Source of the DNA: Closterium sp. NIES-65
Taxonomy: Eukaryota > Streptophyta > Zygnematophyceae > Desmidiales > Closteriaceae
Assembly (NCBI GenBank): GCA_948144175.1
Contig: CANXME010002068.1
Coordinates: 744,001 to 808,000 of the forward strand
DNA: 64,000 bases
Direction of reading: 5' to 3'
The position numbers and the translations under genes are program-made. The notes beneath the pieces were generated by a model, which was given only the letters and a program-made list of their open reading frames with translations, had not been told where the DNA came from and did no database searches. Shown here piece by piece: positions 21,951 to 31,500 of this stretch. Within the stretch, counting starts at the first letter, position 1; each line of letters starts with the position of its first letter.

Positions 21951-22100
21951 GGGCATGTTCCTACGCTCTTATCAGGCAAACCTCTTGTCAGCCTTGCCTG
22001 GTAAAAGTAGCGAGGGTTTTTAGGTTTATGAAATTTTCAGTGTGTTTTGACGCGAGCTTGATAAGAGGTTGGCCTGATAAGGGGCCGTAGGAACATGCCC
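21951..22100. mobile_element. Harbinger MITE (150 bp)
   Basis: Terminal repeats GGGCATGTTCCTACG...CGTAGGAACATGCCC are flanked by TAA on both sides (21948-21950 and 22101-22103). The ends match those of the large Harbinger element P at 24771 and 58813, including subterminal CTCTTATCAG/CTTGTCAG motifs. It lies 100 bp past the stop of the upstream gene, likely in its 3' UTR, and has no coding capacity. Confidence 0.88.
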
Positions 22101-22103
22101 TAA

Positions 22104-22479
22104 ATGCGCCTTGAAGATGGGGCATGTGCATTGCCAGCGGCATGAGCTGCCTGCTGCTTTAGAGGTTAGAGTTTTTTGTTTGATTTAGGTAGGTGACAGG
22201 CATGCCAGCTGGCACTTTTTTGGGCTTGTCCTGAGCCAAACTTTTTTTACTGCTGTTTGACCAGCAACATTTGATTATTTCAACAAGCACCCATGGTGTT
22301 ACTTTGGGAAACGGAAAACGGGTGCTAGCGAGGATTCGAAATGATCAAACCAGCTGTAACATCCCGTGCAAATTGTACAAATCGCCGCCGATAGTAACAT
22401 CACCGATGCCAACACCCAGCCACTCCCACTTGCCCCACTGCTCACTCCCGGTACTCCCCGCGCCTCATCCTTACCCACA
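22104..22479. other. Intergenic and 5' flank of the DTW gene
   Basis: No feature was recognised. The last part is probably 5' UTR, since the downstream frame is open upstream of the ATG without another ATG. Confidence 0.5.
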
Positions 22480-24644
22480 ATGGCGCACGACGCCGTCCGA
22501 CTCGCCGCAAAAGCCGCAGGTTCCGGATCCTGCTCGTCAAGCTCCCACGCTGCCGATCTTCCAGCCTCCTCGATCATAGCGGTCCGCTCTTCTTCCCCGG
22601 AAGTGGTAGATACCTCGAAATCACGCGGACTGTCCACAACCGTAGATACTATGTCCCGCAAGATTGACTCATCCGACGGTGGTGATTCTGAGCAGTCTTG
22701 TCCTGCCGCTGCGTCGATTCCCGACGAAGCCGGTCCGCTAGTCGCGTTATCGGAGCTGGACTCGTGCGACCTTATATCGGGTCCGCACTCGGCGCACCGC
22801 CAACCGCGCCAGGCGCGCAAACGCGGCGACGACGGCAAATTGCTCATGTCGTGGCGCGTTCCGGAATGGACGCTCCCGCCGCTGACGTCAGACCTGCGTC
22901 TCTCGTCACAGGAGCCGTTGGAGCAGCTGGAGTCGCGCACGCAGTGCCCCGGGTGTGGCAAGTCGCAACATTACTTCTGCTTCAACTGCCTCCGGGTACG
23001 ACGGATGGTTGGGAAAGTGGGAATGATGGCTTTTGAGCCGACTAATAAGTCGCGCGCAGTGCCCCCTCTTTTCCCTTCCCGCCGCCACTCCCATTTTCTC
23101 CTCCCTCCACCCCCCTCCCCCTTCCCCCGCACCCCGGCTCCCTCCAAATTCCTCACCCCATCAACTTTCTTACCACTCCTCCCAAACTCTTAAATTCTCT
23201 GCCTTCTTCCCTTCAATCTCCAACCCCAACTTATGTTTCGCCTAGCCACTCCTCTCCCCTCCCACTCCTCCCCACCCCTCTCCTCCCCCGTCCCTGCCTG
23301 TGATACCCAGGCGTTCACCCCTCCGCACTCCACCCCGCGAGTGGCCCTCCCATTCCACGCGCACATGATCTTCCATCGCACGGAGCGAGCCAGCATGAGC
23401 ACGGGCGTGCATGCTGCCGTGCTGGCGCCCGCGCACGTCACGCTGCACCGCTGGCCGGACGTGCATGCGCGCCGCCTCCCCCAGTTCGATGCGCGCGATA
23501 CGGTGGTGCTGTTCCCGAGTGCGAAGGCCAGGGAGGTGGGCGAGATGAGCGCGGAGGAGCGGCGGAGAGTGAAGCGCGTGGTGCTGCTGGAAGGGAAGGT
23601 GGGCGAGGGGCGAGGGGGGAGGGAATGGTGGGGAGGGATTCGTGGGGAGGTGTGATGGATAGGGAGAGACAAGAACACAAGAAGCTATGTGTAGGAGTGC
23701 TGCTGTAATGGACTGGGCATGACTTCTCTCTGTTTTTCTCACTCTTTCCTTGGCTTTCTGTTTCCCCTGTTTCTTTGTTTCTCGCTTCTCCATCCACGCC
23801 CCTCCCTCCCTCCGCACTCACTTCCCTACACTCCCCCCGTTTCCCCGCACACACCCACATAAAATCTCCATCCTTCTCATCCTCAACCCCTTCTCCCCCT
23901 CCTCTCCCCCGTCAACCGCAGTGGAAGGGCGCATCAGCGCTGCTCGCCCTCCCGCAGCTGGCGTCCCTGCCGCACGTGCGGCTGCCCAGCAGCATCCGCT
24001 CGGCCTTCTGGCGCTACCACACGCGCGGTGTGGCCCCAGACGCTGTCAGCACCGTCGAGGCTCTGCTCTGGCTCTGCCGCTGCTGGCACGCGGGGAGCTA
24101 TGTGGGTAACTCGCAGGGTATTGGGTGTGAGGTGGAGGGGAGGATGGTATGTGGAGGGGATGAGCGGAGAGGGGATGGGAGGGAGAAGGGGAGTGGAGGA
24201 GTGTGGGAGAAGGGGGAGCAGATGGAGGAAGAGAGGGGGAGGGTGGAGATGGAGGGGGGGGTGGGAGTGAGGTGCGGACAGGAGGGAGGTGGGGAGAGGC
24301 AAGGGAGGGCGTTGGATGTCAAGGGGAGGGGAGAAGGAAATGATGAAGGAGATGAGGGCAGGCAGAGGGACACTGCAGAAGAGATTCCCGATAGAACCAT
24401 GCCCGATAGAGATTCCCGGAATGGGGTTCATGGGGAAGCAGCCACTCTCCAGAGGGTGGCCAATGGCGGTGCAGAAGAGCCCATGGGTGGAGAAGAGCCG
24501 GCAGCAAGCTTGCAGGAGCAGGGTGAGTGTAGTGCGATGAGGGGGGCACACGCAAGTGACTGCCACTGCTTTGACGACTTGCTCTGGTTCTTTGCTCATT
24601 ATCACCGCCGCATCATGCATGAAGGATCTGACCTCTTTACTTGA
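22480..24644 (+). CDS. DTW-domain protein, DTWD1-type tRNA-uridine aminocarboxypropyltransferase
   Basis: Exons are 22480-22995, 23311-23598, 23922 to about 24101, and a last exon ending 24644. Introns 22996-23310 and 23599-23921 are phase 0 with GT-AG ends. Exon 1 has a disordered N terminus, then CPGCGKSQHYFCFNCL, the zinc-type motif before the family core. Exon 2 gives LPFHAHMIFHRTERASMSTGVHA and VVLFPS. Exon 3 gives EGKWKGASALLALP (at the place of the D-x-T-W motif) and FWRYHTRG...STVEALLWL. The last block is FDDLLWFFAHYHRRIM, the usual C-terminal helix. The family adds the 3-amino-3-carboxypropyl group of SAM to uridine in tRNA (acp3U). The third splice is uncertain: donors at 24102 and 24106 are both possible, the purine-rich 24102-24550 also stays open, and the acceptor near 24552 lacks a pyrimidine tract. 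Confidence 0.8.
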
Positions 24645-24747
24645 AGGTATTATTCTACATGTAACATGTTCCCAACATACATCATAAACTGAGAAATATT
24701 TTTCTTTTGTCATTATTGATTGGGCATTGTTGTCATAAGTGGCTGAT

Positions 24748-24770
24748 TGTTGGGCTGAGAAAAGCCCTTA
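24748..24770 (-). repeat. Left piece of LTR M1, split by Harbinger P
   Basis: TGTTGGGCTGAGAAAAGCCC then TTA matches the outer end of the M LTR at 58912. The sequence continues after the transposon at 58817-58911 (GGATTTTTGCAGG...). Together they form about 118 bp of an LTR-like copy interrupted at a TTA target. Confidence 0.75.
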
Positions 24771-24820
24771 GGGCATGTTCCTACGGCCCCTTATCAGGGC
24801 CGCCTCTTATCAGCCTCGCT
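24771..24820 (+). repeat. Left terminal inverted repeat of Harbinger P
   Basis: It starts GGGCATGTTCCTACGGCCCC and contains CTTATCAG twice. It pairs with the right end at 58764-58813. Confidence 0.9.
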
Positions 24821-25097
24821 AAATTCACCTGTTATTCGGCTGGAGCGAGAAACCTCTTGTCAGATAAACTTGCCGGTTTGCAGTTGTGTGCGAACTTGAA
24901 AGTTGGATGATGTGGCACAGTGCCGCGAAACCGTGGGCATCAAATTGTGACGTCCCATGAGAACCGCGATCCGTTCAATATGCGACATTGCCACATCAGT
25001 GTAAAACGTATTGCACAAAATACAAACCCAACAACCCACATAGTCTCAACCAAGCAACAATCGTTCACAGATAAAAGCACGCACAAACTATCAAAAG
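24821..25097. other. Harbinger P 5' non-coding region
   Basis: AT-richer sequence between the left terminal repeat and the first LTR insertion. It has an extra CTCTTGTCAG subterminal motif. No coding frame is supported. Confidence 0.6.
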
Positions 25098-25498
25098 TGT
25101 TGGGAAAATAAACGCATGACTTAGTGCGTTTCTGTAGTATCGAACCTCACCCGATACTGAAGCACAACAAAAGGAGTACGAAGTCGAAAAGGCGCGTACC
25201 ACATCAAACCGCAACTGGAGGTTGCGAACTGTAACCGCCTGGAGGTTACGTAACAGCAAGCGACGCTTCAGTGAACAGTAACCACCTCGATAGTCGAAGC
25301 GTTACGCGTCTCGATAAACATAACCGCTTCTTGTAATCTATCCTTTCTATATATTCCTGTATGCCCTTTGCTTTAATCAATTACTTGTTCTCACATACCA
25401 GCACAAGTACATTCACTCAAGACTTCCGCTGTGCTACTCTAGCACCCACTAGCCTATTCTCTGCAAAAGATCCTAAGGCTGAAATTCTCAGCCCAACA
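25098..25498 (+). repeat. LTR of the G family (5' LTR of a remnant)
   Basis: These 401 bp begin TGTTGGGAAAATAAACGC and end CAGCCCAACA. They are very similar to the two Copia G LTRs. The primer-like TGGTATCACGAGC follows at 25499. The left flank AAAAG has no partner nearby. Confidence 0.85.
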
Positions 25499-25787
25499 TG
25501 GTATCACGAGCAAGCGTTCAAACACTTGGACCTGTGGGAGCAGCTTCATTCAGTTTGGCTCACCACCTTTATCATCACCAGGAGCATCTCCTGGAGCAGG
25601 TCAGAACCTGCCACTACCCACGGAGAATTTTGTGGAGGAAATCTTCAACGCGCCGTCGCATAATTTTGGGCGACTTGGCAAGACGCATTTCAAGGCGTAC
25701 CGGTGAAGTCCCTGACGAGGACTTCAGAATTTCAACATGGAGAATTTCATCTCTCTTGGATTCTACACTTCCAACAGTGGAGGGGAG
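25499..25787 (+). other. Interior of a chimeric LTR-element remnant
   Basis: It starts with a primer-site-like sequence and ends with a purine tract (GTGGAGGGGAG) before the next LTR. The sequence in between does not match the Copia G leader, and no protein domain was recognised. Confidence 0.6.
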
Positions 25788-26301
25788 TGTTGGAAATATA
25801 TTTGTGTGTTATTTATCTTGCAGTGCACTGTTCGAAGTGCAGAAGCGAAGCCCTCAATAGCGGGGGTGTTGACTCAAGTATCGAACTGCAGGGGCGCAAC
25901 CGCGTACAGTGGTTGCGACCCGCGTGGCAGCCGAAGGGTCGAATTGAGCAAGAGGCAGTGTCTACAGTACGCGAAACCACCCTGGAGGCGCGGCAGAATG
26001 AAGCGCCCTTGCCGAAGCTGAAAGGTCTCGCCAGTAACTGGGCAACTGAAACGTTACAGCGCAACTGTAATACAGTTGCGCCTTGGTAACTGCCTCCCTG
26101 CTATGTTTCCTATATAACTCAATGTACTGCCATGCTATCATTACACAATTCTCAAGCTTGTGTCCGGCCTACCCTCGGCCGCCGCTTTGGCACCAAGTTA
26201 CAAGCCAGGAGAGCTACCTCTGAGTGACCATAGCCCCGCCGCTGGGACGTCGTTATTTCCTAGAGTATTTCCGCTACTCTAGCGACCTCCTAATTTCAAC
26301 A
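25788..26301 (+). repeat. LTR of a different family (H)
   Basis: These 514 bp begin TGTTGGAAATATATTTG and end CTAATTTCAACA. They carry a polypurine tract upstream and match G-type LTRs only at the outermost bases. Transposase coding sequence follows at 26302. Confidence 0.75.
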
Positions 26302-26536
26302 CATGCCTGCTAATAGTATGGCATGCGTTTTACTTCAGCTCCTTCTTAGACTGTGCCACGAAGGCCTGCATTCAACTGCTAGAGCACATCGACGCCGCGG
26401 AGCAGGAAGAGACATGTGTAGAGTCCCGAAGTGACCTGCGCACGCGGAACCACCAACTACGGCGGCGGAGACTAGACGTGTGGGAGGATGAGATGGCATC
26501 GATGTCGGACGAGACGTTTACAGACCTGTTCCGCAT
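26302..26536 (+). pseudogene. Harbinger transposase, N-terminal part
   Basis: The frame reads ...LLEHIDAAEQEE, then LRRRRLDVWEDEMASMSDET, then FTDLFRI, typical of the helix-rich region before the helix-turn-helix of PIF/Harbinger transposases. It is cut by Copia G at 26536. After removal of G and one CGCAT it continues in frame as NRAILDHICEGM at 56129. The true start codon is not clear, since LTR remnants lie just upstream. Confidence 0.8.
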
Positions 26537-26939
26537 TGTTGGGAATATAAACGCATGACTTAGTGCGTTTCTGTAGTATCGAACCTCACCCGATACTGAA
26601 GCACAACAAAAGGGGTATGAAGTCGAAAAAGGCGCGTACCACATCAAACCGCAACTGGAGGTTGCGAGCTGTAACCGCCTGGAGGTTACGTAACAGCAAG
26701 CGACGCTTCAGTGAACAGTAACCACCTCGATATTCGAAGCGTTACGCGTCTCGATAAACATAACCGCTTCCTGTAATCTATCTTTCCTATATATTCCTGT
26801 ATGCTCTTTGCTTTAATCAATTACTTGTTCTCACATACCAGCACAAGTACATTCACTCAAAGGACTTCCGCTGTGCTACTCTAGCACCTACTAGCCTATT
26901 CTCTGCAAAGATCCTAAGGCTGAAATCCTCAGCCCAACA
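26537..26939 (+). repeat. 5' LTR of Copia G
   Basis: TGTTGGGAATATAAACGC...CAGCCCAACA. TTTCCTATATATTCC near 26784 is a possible TATA region. Primer-like TGGTATGAGAGC starts at 26940. Confidence 0.9.
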
Positions 26940-27046
26940 TGGTATGAGAGCAGTCAGAGAACAAAGGCTCTCGTCACTAAGCCTCTTCCAGGCTACCGAT
27001 CTGCAAGCAACCAAGAAGTTCAATCTTCATTCAAGAAAGACAAGAC

Positions 27047-27580
27047 ATGGCAAGTGGCAAAGAAAGAAGATCATCTACGGGATCTACTCTACCCCCGGTC
27101 TCCGAGTTGCAGACCGAAGGAGGAACAACGCCCGGATTAACGCCGGAAGCGACGGAACGTTCTACTCAAGCGCCAGTAGCGCCGCCAACAATCTTCAACC
27201 CAAGCTTAATGGAGGAGTTCTTCAACTTCATGTCGCAGCAGCAGTCCTCACAACCTGCAAACAGCAACAGCGTAAACAACGGAGCGGCACCAATGAGTAT
27301 TGACAACTCATCGTTCGGACGACATAATCAACAAAGACCAAATTCGGTCTCACCTGGTTCCTTCACGTTCATGCCGCCTCGCCATCCAGCGACCCCTCTT
27401 CCCGCCATCAAACGAGACACCGAAGAAGTCCTGCAAGTACAAGCACAGTTCAACAACATCCTGGGACTGCACACATCCACACCATTCAACGGGAAGGACT
27501 TCTACTCTTGGAGCTTCGAGTTTGAACTCCTGATGGAAGGCGCGAATCTTCTTGGATTCTTCAACGGTACCTGGCCATAT
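27047..27580 (+). pseudogene. gag: Copia G Gag, N-terminal part
   Basis: The frame opens MASGKERRSSTGSTLPPV, is Ser/Gln/Asn-rich, and leads into the Gag fold at TPFNGKDFYSWSFEFELLME, the W-containing start of the UBN2-type domain. It is interrupted after GTWPY by Copia I and resumes in frame at 34853 (PHNGEDKDKENY). The sequence itself is intact up to the insertion. Confidence 0.88.
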
Positions 27581-27711
27581 TGTCAAACATTATATGTTTG
27601 TGTGGTTCTAGGCTGTAGTGGGTCACACCATAGGGGGTACACCAGTTTAGGGTTTCATATTTGTACTGTTGTTCCTGCTAGTCACACCCATTCCTGTTTC
27701 TCATTCTGACA
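27581..27711 (+). repeat. 5' LTR of Copia I (131 bp)
   Basis: TGTCAAACATTATATG...TTCTGACA. TGGTATTACGAGC follows at 27712 as primer site, and GGGCCC lies at 27753-27758. Confidence 0.9.
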
Positions 27712-27769
27712 TGGTATTACGAGCCTAGGTTCCACCTAGGACCGGAACGTTAGGGCCCACCGTTTCCGC

Positions 27770-28515
27770 TAGCCGCGCCCTCGTGCGCCGCCTTTTCCTA
27801 GCGCCCTCGTGCGCCTCGTTCCTAGCGTCGCCCCTTCAGGCCCCTCACGGCCCCTCGCGTCGCCCCTTACGGCCTCTCACGGCCCCGTCTTAAGACCCTG
27901 CGCTAGCCCCTTAAGGCCCCGCGTCGGCCCCGCGCTAGCCTCTCACGGCCCCCTACGGCCCCGCGCTAGCCCCGAACGGCCCACCTACAGCCCCGCGCTA
28001 GCCTCCTACGGCCCCGATTGGCCCCGCGCTAGCCTCGAACGGCCCCGTGTGGCCCCCGCGCTAACCTCCCACGGCCCCGTAAGGCCCCGCGCTAGCCTCC
28101 CACGGCCCCTTCAGGCCCCGCGCTAGCCTCCCACGGCCCCGTCAGGCCCCGCGCTAGCCTCCCACGGCCCCTTAAGGCCCCGCGCTAGCCTCCTACGGCC
28201 CCGAATGGCCTCGCGCTAGCCCCGACCGGCCCCCGAACGGCCCCCCGCGCTTGCCTCTCACGGCCCCTCCCGCGCTCGCCCCTCTACGGCCGAGCCGCGC
28301 TGTGCGACCCGACCCGAACCGCGCCGCCCTAGCCGAGCCGCGCCGCCCTAGCCGAGCCGCGCCGTCCTAGCCGAGCCGCGCCCTCCTTACCTGAGCAGCG
28401 GCACCAGTACTGAACTGCTACTACTACTGCTACTGCTACTGCTACTGCTACTGCTGCTGCTACTGCTGCTGCTGCTGCTACTGCTACTGCTACTTCTGCT
28501 ACTGCTACTTCAGCT
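27770..28515 (+). repeat. GC-rich tandem-repeat leader of Copia I
   Basis: About 20 copies of a unit like CCCGCGCTAGCCTCCCACGG (27880-28270) are followed by AGCCGAGCCGCGCCGCCCT repeats (28320-28385) and a CTGCTACTGCTACT trinucleotide run (28420-28515) up to the gag ATG. Confidence 0.88.
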
Positions 28516-31500
28516 ATGGCTAGCCCTCCAGTTCTCTCGTTCGATACTGAGGGCCGCCCGATTAAGTTTGAGACCTGGCTCGATGATCTGCATCTGTTCC
28601 TCCAACTCACTGCCAGAGAGGATATCTCGCTGTACGATCACGCACTAGGCACAGTCCCTACTCCTGCTACTACTGCTGCTGCTACTGCTTGCTCACAGTG
28701 GCAGACTCGCGATGCCCAGGCCCGCTTTGCTATTCGCAACTCCCTGCCAGTAGACGAGCGCGAGCACTTTGGCCAGCATCAGACTGCGCACGCCCTGTAC
28801 ACTGCTGTAGTTGCGCGCTACTCCTCCCCGGCCTCAGCTGCACTAGGCCGCCTCTCGCTTCCCTACCTGTTCCTCGACCTGTCCGCCTTCCAGACAGTCG
28901 CTGACCTCATCACTCACCTCCGCACTAGTGATGCCCGCTTCCGTGCAGCCATGCCCGCTGAGTTTCTTGCCTCCAACCCTCCCCCGCTCTGGCTCACTCT
29001 CTACCACCTAGTCACCCGCCTCCCTCACACTCTGCGTACAGTCAGGGACCACTTCCTAGCTCGCTGCCCCACTGAGCTCACCATTACCGCCCTAGAGAAG
29101 GAACTACTTGCAGCTGAGAAGAGTATTGTAGCTGTAGGTGCCTCTCGTGGCGACCCCCGCACCCCTTTCTTCGAGGGGTGTTCCCCCTCCCCCCTGCTCC
29201 CCTCTGTCGCCTCTGCTGCTGCTGTCGACCTCCTTGGTGCTGAGCAAGTCGGCTCTGCGTCCGCTCCCAGTGGGCGCCGCAGCGGCAAGGGCAGGGGAGG
29301 CAAGGGCGGTGGGGGTGACGGCGGGGGAGGCGGTGGTGGGGTTGGTGGCGGCGGTGGGGGTGGTGGCGGGGCTGGAGGGGCTAGTGGCAGCGGCGGGGGT
29401 GGTGGAGGCAGCGGCGGCGGAGGTGGCCGGGGTGGGGGCGGCGGTGGTGGCGGCAGTGGACGTGGAGGCGGCAGAGGCGGTGGTGGTCGTGGTGGAGGCG
29501 GCGGTGGTGGTCGTGGAGGCTCTGGCACTGGCCAGAGCGCGCAGCACCCTCAGTCCTCCCAGGAGCTTCGTGAGTGGTACTTACAGCACGGGGGTGGGGG
29601 GGGTAGCCTTAGCTGCACGTACGTCATCCGCACTGGTCGCCGCAAGGGACAGACGTGCGGGAGGGCGCACACTGCGCAGCGCTGCTTCTCTCGCCTAGAT
29701 GACGCGTGGCGTGCTCAGTTTCCTGACGCTCCTGAGCTCCCTCAGTGGGCTGATCTCCTCAAGAAGGATATCGATATCTATGCTCTTGATTTTGATGTTA
29801 TTCTCAAAGCCATGTATGCATTGACTATTAGTGGAGAGGAGGACCAGTACCTGTGTGTTCCGCCTGACCCAGGCATCCGCACGAGTGAGGCTGCAGCCCT
29901 AGGTGCTTGCGTGTCTGCTGCCCCAGGTGCTAGTGAGGCTACTGCTCTAGGTGCTTGTGTGTCCGCCACCCCAGGTACTACTGAGTCCACTGAGGCACTG
30001 CACACCTTCACTCTAGACTCAGGCGCTTCGCGCTGTTTCTTTCGTGACCGCACTGCTCTTGAGCCCCTTGCTCGACCAGTCGCTGTCTCGCTCGCTGACC
30101 CCTCTGAGGGTCCGGTCATTGCGACCTCCTCCACTGTCCTTCCTTGTCCTGCTGTCCCGTCGGGCACACTGTCAGGTCTCCACCTTCCCTCGTTCTCTAC
30201 GAACTTGGTGGCGGGTTGTGCGCTTCAGGATGGGGGTGTTCACCAGTTCACCCCTGCCTACAAGCGTGTGACACACTGCACGTGTGCTCGGACGGGCCGT
30301 CACCTGGCTACCTTCACTCGGCAGCCGGGGTCGGACCTGTACACACTTACCACTGAGTCCCCTCAGGTAGCGGCGTCTGCGTCTGCGTCTGCGTCAGGTC
30401 AGCTGTCTGCCCCCTGCTCGTGTCGCTCTCTAGCGCACAAGACTGTCCTCTGGCACCACCGACTTGGTCACCCGTAAGTGCAGCGCCTTTGGGGCATGCA
30501 CTCCCGGTACCTTGTCTCTGGTCTTCCTCGGGTACTCCCTCCCCTCCCACCCTCCCTTGCTCCTCCTTGTCTTCCCTGTGTCGAGGGGCGGCAGCGCGCT
30601 GCCCCTCACTCCTCCTCGTTCCCCCCGACGACTGCTCCTTTGCAGACGCTCCACATGGACGTGTGGGGCCCAGCCCGCGTCCGTGGTCAGGGCCAGGAGA
30701 GGTACTTCTTGATCGTCGTTGACGACTACTCGCTCTACACCACGGTCTTCCCCTTGCGCACCAAGGGTGAAGTCCCTAATGTTCTGATCCCTTGGATCAG
30801 CAGAGCACGTCTTCAGGTGCGAGAGCGTTTTCGCTCGGAGTTTCCTGTCCTGCGCTTGCACTCTGACAGAGGTGGCGAGTTCTCCTCCGACCTCTTGGCA
30901 GCGTACTGTGCAGAGCACGGCATTCGCCAGTCGTTCACGCTTCCGGCCTCTCCACAGCAGAATGGGGTTGCTGAGCGCCGCATTGGCTTGGTCATGGAGG
31001 TCGCTCGTACCTCCTTAGTCCACGCGGCTGCCCCCCACTTTCTGTGGCCGTTTGCGGTCCGGTACGCTGCGCATCAGCTCAACCTCTGGCCCCGTGTCTC
31101 CGCTCCGGAGACCTCGCCCACACTGCTGTGGACGGGGGAGGTTGGCGATGCGTCACGCTTCCGTGTCTGGGGATCCCGAGCTTTTGTTCGCGACACGTCT
31201 GCGGACAAGCTCTCCTCCCGCACTGCTCCCTGTGTCTTTCTTGGCTTTGTCCCGGATGCGTCTGGCTGGCAGTTTTACCACCCCGCCTCGCACCGCGTCT
31301 TCCCCTCTCAGGACGTCACTTTTGACGAGTCCGTGCCCTTCTACCGCCTCTTCCCCTACCGCACTGCCCCGCTCCCTCCCCCGCCTCTCTTCCTCGCGCC
31401 AGGTGCTGCAGTGGTAGACCCCCTTCCTCCTCAGGGTGCCGCTCCCTCAGGTGTCTCTCAGGTAGACCCGGCTGAGCCTGCCGAGGTAGCTGTCGACTCG

